Of a stretch of 64,000 nt of DNA, positions 1-8,049 are shown piece by piece (position 1 is the first letter of the stretch; the number at the start of each line of letters is the position of its first letter). The stretch comes from JASLBX01 sp035762665 (GTDB lineage: Bacteria > Actinomycetota > Actinomycetes > Jiangellales > Jiangellaceae). Made by a program: the position numbers and the translations under genes. The notes under the pieces are model-generated. The model ran no database searches. It saw only the letters and a list, made by a program, of their open reading frames with translations, and was not told the origin of the DNA. Location of the stretch: NCBI GenBank assembly GCA_035762665.1, contig DASTNZ010000057.1, forward strand, positions 19,389 to 83,388, written 5' to 3'.

Positions 1-1
1 C

Positions 2-367
2 GACTGGGCCTCGCGAACGCTCTACAAACGCGGCGGGCTGATCCTCGTGATCGCGCGCTACATCCCGGGCGGGCGAACGGCGACCACGATGACCTGCGGC
101 ACGGTCGGATACCCGCTGCGCAGGTTCACCTTCTTCGACGGCATCGCCGCACTGTCCTGGGGCGCCTATGCCGCCGTGATCGGTTACGCGGGTGGCCAAG
201 CGTTCGAAGACGACCCGGTGCGCGGCCTGCTGACCGGTTTCGGGATTGCGATTGGCATCACCGTGGCGGTCGAGGTGGTCCGGTACCTGCGAGAGCGGCG
301 GTCGCGGGCGTCTGATGTCGACCACTTGCCGTCAGCGGACGTCGTGCCCGCCGAATCCGACGGTTAA
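2..367 (+). CDS. DedA-family (VTT domain) membrane protein, 5' partial
   Basis: The reading frame is open from base 2, so the gene begins upstream of the window; the GTG at 47 is internal. The visible part contains the DedA signature RYIPGGRT, a GTVGYPLRRF stretch and two hydrophobic segments (the second near LLTGFGIAIGITVAVEVV), then a short charged cytoplasmic tail. DedA/VTT proteins are inner-membrane proteins linked to lipid scrambling and membrane homeostasis. The stop codon TAA overlaps the stop codon of the convergent tldE-like gene by two bases, so the two genes share their 3' boundary with no terminator. Confidence 0.8.
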   Translation, partial: DWASRTLYKRGGLILVIARYIPGGRTATTMTCGTVGYPLRRFTFFDGIAALSWGAYAAVIGYAGGQAFEDDPVRGLLTGFGIAIGITVAVEVVRYLRERRSRASDVDHLPSADVVPAESDG

Positions 368-1749
368 GCGGCCTGCGAAACCGAGGACATGTTGAAGTCC
401 GGGACACGGAGCGCCGGCATCGCGGTCCGGGGAAAGTACTCTCCCCACTCGCGGCTGAACGCGGGCAACGTCGCTCCGGCGTCGCTGAAGCGATCCAGCA
501 AGGACACCGGGCTTTCGTTGAACCGGAAGTTGTTCACGGCCGCGACCACTTCACCGTTCTCGACGAGGTAGACACCATCCCTGGTCAACCCGGTCAGCAG
601 CAGGACCTGCGGGTCCACCTCACGGATGTACCACAGGCAGGTGAGCAGCAGCCCGCGCTCGATGCCGGACGTCAGGTCATCGGCCGTCCCGCTCGCATCC
701 CGCACGCCCATGGCCAGGTTGTCGACGACGGGTGTTGTGCCGAGTCCGGTGAGTGAAGCGGAGCGCCGGGTCTGCTGGAGTGCGCTGAGCGTCCCGCCGG
801 CGATCCACTCGGTGCGGGAGATCGGCAGCCCATTGTCGAAGACGCTCTGATGTGACCCGGAGGCGTGCGCGACCACGAAGGGTGCGCACTGCATACCCTG
901 TTCGGTTGGGTCGGACCACAGCGTGACCGGGTGCCGCGACAGGCGCTCGCCGACGCGAGTGCCCCCGCCGGGCTTGGCGAACACGGTGCGCCCGTCGTGG
1001 GCATCCCGGGCGCTCATCATCCAGTAGGCGTAGATCATCAGGTCCGACACGGCTGTGGGCGGCAGCACGGTGTCGTACCGGCCGGCGGGCAGGTCGACAC
1101 GGCGTTCGGCCCACCCGAGTCGGCGGGTGAGCTCCTCGTCCAGGCTCTCGACATCCACGTCTGCCATATCGCGGGACGCCTGGCCGACCCAGGCGGAGCT
1201 GGTGAGATCGCCGGATTTTCCAGTGATGCCGATGTGTCCCGTCGGTTGCACGTGCCGCAGTCGCAATTCGGTAGAGGAGCCTAGGTAGGTCGTCGTGACG
1301 TCATGCTCGACGTATCCGTACAGGACCTGGCCTGCAGACCGGGCACGGCCGAAGGCGTCGCCGAGTCCTGGTGCGATCTGCCCGAAGACGCTCATCGAGG
1401 TCTCGGCCGGCTCGTCGTCCCATCCTGCGGCGGCATCGCCGGATACGAGGGGCTGGGCGTCGTCGGCGGGGCCATTGTCGCGGGCCGCCTGCTCCGCGGC
1501 CCGCACCAGTGGCTCGAGGGTGTCGGGAGTGACCGCGCTGCGGGCCACAACACCGGACGATGTTCCGGCGCCGCCGTCGATCGTCGCAACGACCGTGACC
1601 GATCGGGACCGCATGATGCCGTTGGTCGTGAGGGTGTTGTTGGCCCAGCGCAGGTTAGCGCTGTGGCTCTCGTCGACGAGGACGACACAGCCGTCCGACT
1701 TGGCCAGCTCGAGGCAGCGGTCGACGATCTCCTGCGGGGTCATGGTCAC
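364..1749 (-). CDS. tldE: TldE/PmbA-type metallopeptidase subunit
   Basis: A 461-residue member of the TldD/PmbA family. TldE partners TldD in a heterodimeric protease that processes small modified peptides and antitoxins; TldE itself lacks the zinc motif, and none is seen here. The start is chosen at GTG 1749, whose last two bases form part of the TGA stop of tldD (GTGA overlap); ATG 1743 is an alternative two codons on. The frame stays open about 530 nt further upstream, but that stretch lies inside tldD and is a shadow. The pair forms a translationally coupled tldD-tldE operon. Confidence 0.88.
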   Translation of the reverse strand: MTMTPQEIVDRCLELAKSDGCVVLVDESHSANLRWANNTLTTNGIMRSRSVTVVATIDGGAGTSSGVVARSAVTPDTLEPLVRAAEQAARDNGPADDAQPLVSGDAAAGWDDEPAETSMSVFGQIAPGLGDAFGRARSAGQVLYGYVEHDVTTTYLGSSTELRLRHVQPTGHIGITGKSGDLTSSAWVGQASRDMADVDVESLDEELTRRLGWAERRVDLPAGRYDTVLPPTAVSDLMIYAYWMMSARDAHDGRTVFAKPGGGTRVGERLSRHPVTLWSDPTEQGMQCAPFVVAHASGSHQSVFDNGLPISRTEWIAGGTLSALQQTRRSASLTGLGTTPVVDNLAMGVRDASGTADDLTSGIERGLLLTCLWYIREVDPQVLLLTGLTRDGVYLVENGEVVAAVNNFRFNESPVSLLDRFSDAGATLPAFSREWGEYFPRTAMPALRVPDFNMSSVSQAA

Positions 1750-3272
1750 TGGGCTGCCTCCTGGACGGTGTTGAGGATGCGGACGCCGCGGAACAGAGCT
1801 GAAGGGCAGCCATGCGAGACCGGCGCGATCTGCCCCGGCTGGGCCTTGCCGCAGTTGAACGCGCCACCGAGCACGTATGTCTGCGGGCCGCCGACAGCTT
1901 CGAGCGAGCCCCAGAAGTCGGTCGTCGTCGACTGGTAGGCCACGTCGCCCAGCTGGCCGGCCAGATTGCCGTCGACGATGCGGTAGAACCGCTGCCCGGT
2001 GAACTGGAAGTTGTACCGTTGCTGGTCGATCGACCAGGACTTGTCGCCGACGATGTAGATGCCGCGCTCCACCCGGCTGATCAGCTCGCCGGTGGAGGGT
2101 CCGCCGGGCGCCGGTTGCAGCGAGACGTTGGCCATTCGCTGGACGGGAACGTGGCCCGCGGAGTCCGCGAATGCGCAACCGTTGGACCGGCCTACGCCGA
2201 GGGTGCTGGCCATCATCGCGGCCATTCTCCGGTCGAGCTGGTACCCGACGAGGACACCGTCGCGGACGATGTCCCACTGTTGGGCCTGCACGCCCTCGTC
2301 GTCATAGCCGATGGTGGACAACCCGTACGGAGTGTTCCGATCACCGGTGACGTGCATCACCGGCGTCCCGTACCGGAGCGTGCCCAGCTTGTCGATCGTT
2401 GCGAACGACGTGCCCGCGTAGTTCGCCTCGTATCCGAGGGCCCGGTCGAGCTCGGTGGCGTGGCCGATCGACTCGTGAATGGTCAGCCACAGGTTGGTGG
2501 GGTCGATGACGAGGTCGTAGATGCCGGCCTCGACACTGGGGGCGGCCATCTTCTCGGTGAGCAGCGCCGGTAGCCGGTCGAGCTCGGCGGACCAGTCCAT
2601 TACGCCGTCCGTGCCCGTGGCGTACTCCCAGCCCCGCCCGGCCGGCGCGGCCAGCGTGCGCATTGTCTCGAACCGGCCTGAGTCGGCGTCCACTGCCAGC
2701 GCCTCCACCTCGGGATGGATGCGCACTCGTTGCTGAGTCGTCATCGTCCCGGCCGTGTCGGCGTAGAACTTTCCCTCGATCACTTGCCTGAGCTGAGCGG
2801 TGACGTGGTCGACACCGTCCCGGTCGAGCACTCGCCGCGAGTAGTCGATCATCAGCGCAAGCTTCTCGGCGTCCGGTACGTCGAACGGATTGACGTCGTA
2901 CGCGGACACCCAGATCACGTCGCTGTACACCGGCTCCGGGGCCAGCTCGACTCGTTCGGAGGTCATCGAGCCGGCGACCTTGGCAACCTCGATCGCCTGC
3001 TCGGCGGTGCGGGCGGCCTCGTCGGTGGTGAGGTCGACGGCGGCGGCGAATCCCCACGTGCCGTCCCGGACGACGCGGACCGAGAACCCGACGTCCTCGC
3101 CGTCATGGCTGCCATCGAGACGGCCGTCGCGGAGTGAAAGGTCCTGGCTGCGGATGCGTTCCAGGCGAAAGTCGGCATGCTCGGCGCCGAGGTCACGTGC
3201 ACGCTGGAGTGCGGCATCGGCGAGGGCGCGCATGGGAAGAGCGAGGAAGTCAGGATCTATCTGCTGGACCAC
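1746..3272 (-). CDS. tldD: TldD-type zinc metallopeptidase
   Basis: A 508-residue protein carrying the family zinc-protease motif HESIGH at residues 266-271 (HExxxH), which coordinates the catalytic metal in TldD. With TldE downstream it should form the cytosolic TldD/TldE protease that trims unfolded or modified peptides. The start is GTG 3272; a TAGGCT hexamer lies 8 nt upstream, so the transcript is probably leaderless or nearly so. The type III PKS gene starts divergently 35 bp away. Confidence 0.92.
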   Translation of the reverse strand: MVQQIDPDFLALPMRALADAALQRARDLGAEHADFRLERIRSQDLSLRDGRLDGSHDGEDVGFSVRVVRDGTWGFAAAVDLTTDEAARTAEQAIEVAKVAGSMTSERVELAPEPVYSDVIWVSAYDVNPFDVPDAEKLALMIDYSRRVLDRDGVDHVTAQLRQVIEGKFYADTAGTMTTQQRVRIHPEVEALAVDADSGRFETMRTLAAPAGRGWEYATGTDGVMDWSAELDRLPALLTEKMAAPSVEAGIYDLVIDPTNLWLTIHESIGHATELDRALGYEANYAGTSFATIDKLGTLRYGTPVMHVTGDRNTPYGLSTIGYDDEGVQAQQWDIVRDGVLVGYQLDRRMAAMMASTLGVGRSNGCAFADSAGHVPVQRMANVSLQPAPGGPSTGELISRVERGIYIVGDKSWSIDQQRYNFQFTGQRFYRIVDGNLAGQLGDVAYQSTTTDFWGSLEAVGGPQTYVLGGAFNCGKAQPGQIAPVSHGCPSALFRGVRILNTVQEAAQ

Positions 3273-3280
3273 AGCCGCTG

Positions 3281-3286
3281 AGCCTA
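3281..3286 (-). promoter_or_regulatory. -10 element (TAGGCT) of tldD
   Basis: TAGGCT on the minus strand, 8 nt before the GTG of tldD, matches the TANNNT -10 pattern seen across this window. On the plus strand the weaker CACGAT (3296-3301) lies 6 nt before the GTG of the PKS gene, so 3281-3301 is a candidate divergent promoter. Confidence 0.5.
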
Positions 3287-3307
3287 GCTGTCTGTCACGA
3301 TGGCAGA

Positions 3308-4375
3308 GTGACCCAGGTCATCGCCGCGGCCACGGCATTACCGCCTCACCGGTACGAGCAGGCGGAGATCACGCGAGCAATCGTCGAGATGCTGGGTGTT
3401 CGCGGCCGGCGCCGGGAGTTACTGGAGCGATTTCACGCGGCGAGTGGGGTCGCGACTCGCCATTTGGTGCTGCCGCTGCGGGAGTACGGCAAGCTCGACG
3501 GATTCGGCGCCGCGAACGACGCCTACCTGCGATTCGCCGTTGAGTACGGTGCGCAGGCCACGCGACGAGCGTTGGGTGCGGCCGGGCTGGGACCGGCGGA
3601 CGTGGACGTGCTGATGACGGTGTCGGTCACGGGCATCGGTGCCCCTTCGGTCGACGCGCGGCTGGTGGCGGCGTTGGGACTGCGGCCCGACGTGCGGCGG
3701 GTGCCGGTGTTCGGGCTCGGCTGCGTCGCGGGTGCGGCCGGGCTGGCCCGCCTGCACGACATACTGGCCGGCGACTCGGATGGTGTCGCGGTGCTGCTTG
3801 CCGCGGAGGCCTGCTCGCTAACCGTGCAGCGTGACGACGACTCAGTGGCGAACCTGGTGGCGAGCGCGTTGTTCGGCGACGGGGTGAGTGCTGTCGTCCT
3901 AGCCGGTGACAATCGTGCGCGAGAACTCAGGGTGCGAGGCCCACGCGTGGTCGCCACTCGCAGCCGGCTTTACCCGGATACCGAGCGGGTCATGGGTTGG
4001 GACGTCGGCGGGAGCGGCTTTCGCATCGTGCTGGCGGCAAGCGTGGCTGACGTCGTGGAGGCGCATCTCGGCGAGGACGTCACGACGTTCCTGGAGGATC
4101 ACGCGTTGCGGATCGCCGACGTCGCGTCCTGGGTGGCCCATCCTGGCGGGCCGAAGGTGATGGACGCGATGGGGCGAGCGCTTGGCCTCCCTAACGGCGA
4201 GCTGAGTGCCGCACGACGGTCCCTGGCTGAGGTCGGCAACCTGTCGTCGGCATCGGTCCTACATGTGCTCGGCTGGACACTGGCTCACCCGCCGCCGCCC
4301 GGCTCGACGGGGCTGATGCTGGCGATGGGTCCCGGCTTCTGTTCCGAACTCGTCCTGCTGAGGTGGACGGAGTGA
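3308..4375 (+). CDS. Type III polyketide synthase (chalcone/stilbene synthase family)
   Basis: A 355-residue homodimeric-type ketosynthase. The catalytic triad can be placed at Cys139 (in FGLGCVAGAAG), His278 (VAHPGGPKVMDA) and Asn311 (GNLSSAS). It should condense an acyl starter with malonyl-CoA units to a pyrone or resorcinol. Start GTG 3308 lies 6 nt after a CACGAT -10-like element; longer upstream frames run into the divergent tldD. It overlaps the next gene by a GTGA junction. The order PKS, methyltransferase, FAD oxygenase resembles the srsA-srsB-srsC phenolic-lipid operon of Streptomyces griseus, so a methylated alkylresorcinol or alkylquinone is the likely product (inference). Confidence 0.93.
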   Translation: MTQVIAAATALPPHRYEQAEITRAIVEMLGVRGRRRELLERFHAASGVATRHLVLPLREYGKLDGFGAANDAYLRFAVEYGAQATRRALGAAGLGPADVDVLMTVSVTGIGAPSVDARLVAALGLRPDVRRVPVFGLGCVAGAAGLARLHDILAGDSDGVAVLLAAEACSLTVQRDDDSVANLVASALFGDGVSAVVLAGDNRARELRVRGPRVVATRSRLYPDTERVMGWDVGGSGFRIVLAASVADVVEAHLGEDVTTFLEDHALRIADVASWVAHPGGPKVMDAMGRALGLPNGELSAARRSLAEVGNLSSASVLHVLGWTLAHPPPPGSTGLMLAMGPGFCSELVLLRWTE

Positions 4376-4908
4376 TCGCGTACATCGTGCTGGTGGCAGC
4401 GGTGGCGGGGGAACGCGTTGCCGAGCTGGTCGTGTCCAAGCGGCACGCGGCCTGGGCGTTCGCCCGCGGTGGCGTGGAGTACGGCACATCGCACTACCCG
4501 GCGATGGTCGTCGTACATGCGGCGTTGCTGGTGTCCTGCGTTGTCGAGGTAGCGGTCGCCGACCGGCCCTTCGTGCCGTGGCTCGGCTGGCCCATGCTCG
4601 CTGTTGTAGCGGCCACCGAGGCGTTGCGATGGTGGTGCGTGACGAGCCTCGGCAAGCAGTGGAACACCCGGGTGATCGTGGTACCGGATCTTCCGCTCGT
4701 GCGGCGAGGGCCGTACCGGTGGCTGCGGCACCCGAACTACCTGGTCGTAACCGTGGAGGTCGCCGCGTTGCCGCTGGTGCACACAGCGTGGGTGACAGCG
4801 GTCGTGTTCAGCGTCGCGAACGCGGTTCTGCTGCTCGGGTTCCGGATCCCGGTGGAGGAGCGTGCCCTCGCCACCGTTGGGTCACCTGATCGTCGATTGG
4901 CCACCTGA
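4372..4908 (+). CDS. Isoprenylcysteine carboxyl methyltransferase-family membrane protein
   Basis: About 178 residues with several hydrophobic segments and the C-terminal ICMT-type motif RRGPYRWLRHPNYL, followed by a short hydrophobic region and RIPVEERAL. Bacterial members next to type III PKS genes act as SAM-dependent O-methyltransferases on phenolic products. GTG 4372 is preferred over GTG 4363 because it overlaps the PKS stop (GTGA). The last eight or so codons, including the stop, are formed by an intergenic palindrome (4886-4942), so the C-terminus may be an extension created by that element. Confidence 0.85.
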   Translation: MIAYIVLVAAVAGERVAELVVSKRHAAWAFARGGVEYGTSHYPAMVVVHAALLVSCVVEVAVADRPFVPWLGWPMLAVVAATEALRWWCVTSLGKQWNTRVIVVPDLPLVRRGPYRWLRHPNYLVVTVEVAALPLVHTAWVTAVVFSVANAVLLLGFRIPVEERALATVGSPDRRLAT

Positions 4909-4942
4909 TCGACTAGGTGGCCGCGCCGATTCTGACGATCAG
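4886..4942. repeat. TGATC-ended palindrome with nested hairpin (element 1)
   Basis: Outer arms CTGATCGTC (4886-4894) and GACGATCAG (4934-4942) are a perfect 9-bp inverted repeat. Inside lies a second stem GGCCACCT (4899-4906) / AGGTGGCC (4915-4922) with an 8-nt loop. It overlaps the 3' end of the methyltransferase gene. It belongs to the set of gene-3'-end palindromes described in the findings. Confidence 0.7.
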
Positions 4943-5010
4943 TGAGGCGGACTCGGACGTGACCTGCGGCAACGTCTAGGGAACGTCACCTGATCGCTGC
5001 GCACGGAACC

Positions 5011-5016
5011 TACGAT
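5011..5016 (+). promoter_or_regulatory. -10 element (TACGAT) of the FAD monooxygenase gene
   Basis: TACGAT ends 7 nt before ATG 5024 and overlaps ATG 5015. This argues for 5024 as the start of a leaderless message and for a promoter internal to the PKS operon. Confidence 0.45.
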
Positions 5017-5023
5017 GGCCACG

Positions 5024-6046
5024 ATGGCCGATGCGGACCTGATCGTCGCCGGCGGGGGACCGGTGGGGCTGGCTGCTGCGATAGAAGCCCGGCTGGCCGG
5101 CCTCTCGGTGATCGTGTGCGAGCCACGACCCGGCCCGATCGACAAGGCCTGCGGCGAAGGCTTGATGCCAGGTGCGCTGGCCTGTTTGGACCGGCTTGGG
5201 GCGGGGGTGGACGGATTCCCGTTCGCCGGCATCCGGTATGTCGCCGGCAGTTCCGTCGCCGATCACCGGTTTCGCGCCGGGCCGGGACTGGGAGTGCGGC
5301 GGACATCCCTGCACCATTCGCTCGCCGCCAGAGCACGAGAACTGGGGGTTGACGTCACCTCGGCCCGGGTAACGGAAGTCACCCAGGACGCCACCGGCGT
5401 CGTCGCGGCGAGCCTGCGCGCCCGGTGGCTGTTCGCCTGCGATGGCCTGCACTCTCGGATCCGCCAGGAGCTTGGGCTGGTTCGCTCGTCCCGAAGTCCA
5501 CGCCGGTTCGGCCTGCGGCAGCACTACAGGGTCGAGCCATGGAGCGAGTTCGTCGAGGTTCACTGGACTCCTGCGGCAGAGGTCTACGTCACCCCCGTGG
5601 GCCGCGACCTGGTCGGTGTGGCCGTCCTGGGCGAGCAGAATCTCGACTACGCCGCCGTAGTCAAAACGACCGCTGCAGGGCAGCGGCTGGCGGACGCCGA
5701 ACCGGTATCAGCCCTGCGCGGCGCCGGCCCGTTACGTCAGCAAGCAATGCAACGGGTGGCCGGGCGGATCCTGCTGGTGGGTGACGCCGCGGGATACGTC
5801 GACGCGCTCACCGGCGAGGGCATCCGGCTGGGCCTGGCACAGGCTCAAGCAGCCGTCACAGCGGTCGTAGTCGGCAACCCGGCCCGCTACGAGGCGGACT
5901 GGCAGCGCATCACCCGCGACTACCGGTTGCTAACGGGCGCACTGGTCGCTGCGGGCCGCCGGCCCGCGCTTCGGAATGAGATCGTGCCGCTGGCGCGCCG
6001 CCTACCTCAGCTGTACGGCGCGATCATCGACCGGCTGGCCGGCTGA
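5024..6046 (+). CDS. FAD-dependent monooxygenase / geranylgeranyl-reductase-like oxidoreductase
   Basis: A 340-residue flavoprotein with an N-terminal dinucleotide-binding GGGPVGLAAAIEA motif, a CGEGLMPGAL segment and the second FAD motif GDAAGYVDALTGEGIRLGL, typical of the group that includes geranylgeranyl reductases and aromatic hydroxylases. In the type III PKS operon it probably hydroxylates or oxidises the phenolic ring, as SrsC does. ATG 5024 is chosen because the upstream ATG 5015 overlaps a TACGAT -10 element. It converges on the response regulator gene across a hairpin at 6074-6104. Confidence 0.85.
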   Translation: MADADLIVAGGGPVGLAAAIEARLAGLSVIVCEPRPGPIDKACGEGLMPGALACLDRLGAGVDGFPFAGIRYVAGSSVADHRFRAGPGLGVRRTSLHHSLAARARELGVDVTSARVTEVTQDATGVVAASLRARWLFACDGLHSRIRQELGLVRSSRSPRRFGLRQHYRVEPWSEFVEVHWTPAAEVYVTPVGRDLVGVAVLGEQNLDYAAVVKTTAAGQRLADAEPVSALRGAGPLRQQAMQRVAGRILLVGDAAGYVDALTGEGIRLGLAQAQAAVTAVVVGNPARYEADWQRITRDYRLLTGALVAAGRRPALRNEIVPLARRLPQLYGAIIDRLAG

Positions 6047-6073
6047 GTCAGCGGAGGAGCGTGCCGGAATAGT

Positions 6074-6104
6074 GACAATCCACGGCGGGACGGTGTGGAT
6101 AGTC
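6074..6104. terminator. Bidirectional hairpin between convergent genes
   Basis: GACAATCCAC (6074-6083) pairs with GTGGATAGTC (6095-6104) with one mismatch and an 11-nt loop. It lies between the convergent FAD monooxygenase and response regulator genes. There is no clear T tract on either side. Confidence 0.55.
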
Positions 6105-6122
6105 GTGAGATCGGCAGAGACA

Positions 6123-6803
6123 TCACTGCGATCCGGGTTGCACCAGACCGCTTTCGTAGGCGTACACCGCAGCTTGCACCCGGTCGCGGACGCCGAGCTT
6201 GGTCAAGACGTTGCCGACGTGAGTCTTGACCGTCGTCTCGGATACCACCAGCTCGGCGGCGATTTCGGCATTCGACAGCCCACGCGCCACCAGAATGAGG
6301 ACCTCCCGCTCACGCTCGGTGAGCAGTTCGAGCGCACCGGACTCCTCACGCTGGTCGGCGGGCGGTACGTGCTGGGCGAACATGTCGAGCAGCCGGCGCG
6401 TGACGCTCGGCGCCACGACGGCGTCCCCCCGGGCGACCGTCCGGATGGCGGCGACGAGATCGTCCGCCGGAGCGTCCTTGAGCAGGAATCCGCTCGCGCC
6501 GGCGCGCAGCGCTTCCACGATGTACTCATCGAGATCAAACGTGGTAAGTACCAGGACCCGCGGTGTGCTATCGCGGGCCGCTCCGGTGATGGCGCGGGTC
6601 GCCTGCACCCCGTCAAGGCGCGGCATCCGGATGTCCATCACGACGACGTCGGGCTGGAGCGCCCGCGTGTCTGCAACGGCGGCCTCGCCGTCGCTGCATT
6701 CTCCGACCACGGCGATGTCCGGTTCGCTGTCAAGGATCATCCGGAACCCCGCACGCAGCAGTGGCTGGTCGTCGACGAGCAGTACGCGGATCGGATTCTC
6801 CAT
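6123..6803 (-). CDS. NarL/FixJ-family response regulator
   Basis: A 226-residue regulator: receiver domain (start MENPIRVLLVDDQ; phosphoacceptor Asp in PDVVVMDIRMP; switch region VLVLTTF and the Lys in LLKDAP) followed by a C-terminal LuxR-type helix-turn-helix (LTEREREVLILVARGLSNAEIAAEL, then VKTHVGNVLTKLGVRDR). It starts 8 nt after the histidine kinase gene and is co-transcribed with it. Target genes are not evident; the flanking genes are on the opposite strand or of unrelated function. Confidence 0.95.
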   Translation of the reverse strand: MENPIRVLLVDDQPLLRAGFRMILDSEPDIAVVGECSDGEAAVADTRALQPDVVVMDIRMPRLDGVQATRAITGAARDSTPRVLVLTTFDLDEYIVEALRAGASGFLLKDAPADDLVAAIRTVARGDAVVAPSVTRRLLDMFAQHVPPADQREESGALELLTEREREVLILVARGLSNAEIAAELVVSETTVKTHVGNVLTKLGVRDRVQAAVYAYESGLVQPGSQ

Positions 6804-6811
6804 GGCAGCCC

Positions 6812-8011
6812 CTACGCCTCGTCCCGGAGCGGGATCCGCGCACGTACCTCGAAGCCCCCACCGGAGCGGTTGCCTGCCGACAGCTCGCCGCCGTACAGCG
6901 TGATGCGTTCACGCATGCCGAGCAGGCCGTGACCCGGTGGCTCGTCCGGCAGCGCGGCCTGCCGTCCGGTACCACTGTCGGTCACGCGAACTTCCAGCTC
7001 GGCCGGAGCGTAGCGCACGACGACGGCGGCGTTGCTCGTACCGGCGTGTTTGAGCGTGTTGGTCAGCGCCTCCTGGACAATCCGGTATGCCGTCAGATCG
7101 ATACCGAGGGGCAGAGGCTGCTGCTGCCCTTCGATGGCCACCTCCACATTCAGCCCCGCGCTGTCCAACTGCTCGACGAGTTCTGCCAGCTCGGCCAACC
7201 CTGGTTGGGGAGCGCGCTTTGGTATGGAGTCGCTTGCCGGTCCGCGTAGCACCCCGACGATGCGTCGCATTTCGGCGAGCGCTGAGCGGCCGGTGGCCTC
7301 GATGGCGGCGAGTGCCTCCTTACTGCGCTGCGGATCGCGGTCCAGCGTGCGGCGCGCACCAGCGGCCTGGACGGTCATCACGGAAACGTGGTGCGCCACC
7401 ACGTCGTGCAGTTCGCGGGCGATCTGCCCGCGTTGTTCGGCCAGGGCGGCCCGAACCTCCGCCTCACGGGTGCGTTCGAGCTGGTCGGCCCGCTGTTCCT
7501 GCTGGCGCGCGTACATTCGGGGGGCGCGCACGGACCGCCCAATCGCCCACGCGCCGAAGAACCCCAGAGTCACGAACGCCACTCCAACGGCACCGACGCC
7601 CTCCGCGTGGGGGTACCTGTCGGCGGCGGTGATCAGGTAGAGCGACGTGGTGCCGTACAGCGCCGCGAGACCGATCAGGCCGCGGGTGAAGGTCGTGTAT
7701 GCCCCGAGGCTGTAGATGGCGATGAGCGCTACCACGGCGGCGGTGGGAACGGAATAGTCGCGGAAGAGGAACGGCAGGTTGAGCGCGGCCAGCACAAGCG
7801 CCACCGGCAACGGCGCGGCCCGGCGGAACGCCAGCGGGGCCGTCCAGCCCACAACCAGTAGTACACCGATCGCATCGGGTTCGGAGTAGTCGATGCCGTC
7901 GTCCGGCCGGTAGGTGAACAGCAGGACTAGACCCAGGATGAGCAGAACGACCGTGAGGGTGACATCGAAAACCCACGGGCGGGCCTGCAGGCGAAACCCC
8001 TGGTTGTGCAC
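6812..8011 (-). CDS. NarL-family sensor histidine kinase
   Basis: A 399-residue membrane kinase. The first ~170 residues hold several hydrophobic segments with short loops and no large extracellular sensor domain. Then comes a dimerisation/phosphoacceptor region of HisKA_3 type with the phosphorylatable His in ARELHDVVAHHVSVM, and an ATPase domain ending GHGLLGMRERITLYGGEL. Start GTG 8011 is supported by TAGCCT exactly 6 nt upstream, indicating a leaderless transcript. It forms a two-gene operon with the response regulator. Confidence 0.93.
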   Translation of the reverse strand: MHNQGFRLQARPWVFDVTLTVVLLILGLVLLFTYRPDDGIDYSEPDAIGVLLVVGWTAPLAFRRAAPLPVALVLAALNLPFLFRDYSVPTAAVVALIAIYSLGAYTTFTRGLIGLAALYGTTSLYLITAADRYPHAEGVGAVGVAFVTLGFFGAWAIGRSVRAPRMYARQQEQRADQLERTREAEVRAALAEQRGQIARELHDVVAHHVSVMTVQAAGARRTLDRDPQRSKEALAAIEATGRSALAEMRRIVGVLRGPASDSIPKRAPQPGLAELAELVEQLDSAGLNVEVAIEGQQQPLPLGIDLTAYRIVQEALTNTLKHAGTSNAAVVVRYAPAELEVRVTDSGTGRQAALPDEPPGHGLLGMRERITLYGGELSAGNRSGGGFEVRARIPLRDEA

Positions 8012-8017
8012 GAACCA

Positions 8018-8023
8018 AGGCTA
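8018..8023 (-). promoter_or_regulatory. -10 element (TAGCCT) of the two-component operon
   Basis: TAGCCT on the minus strand, separated by 6 nt from the GTG start codon; leaderless promoter pattern. Confidence 0.6.
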
Positions 8024-8049
8024 GGCGGCGACCTGGCCGATCCGGCAGC

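Noticed and set aside
1750..2277. 176-codon upstream extension of the tldE frame
   Set aside because: It lies inside tldD in another frame; the GTGA overlap gives a natural start at 1749.
4986..5000. GTCACCTGATCGCTG before the FAD gene as a second copy of element 1
   Set aside because: It repeats the GTCACCTGATCG string of 4882-4893 but has no inverted partner, so it is not counted as a palindrome.
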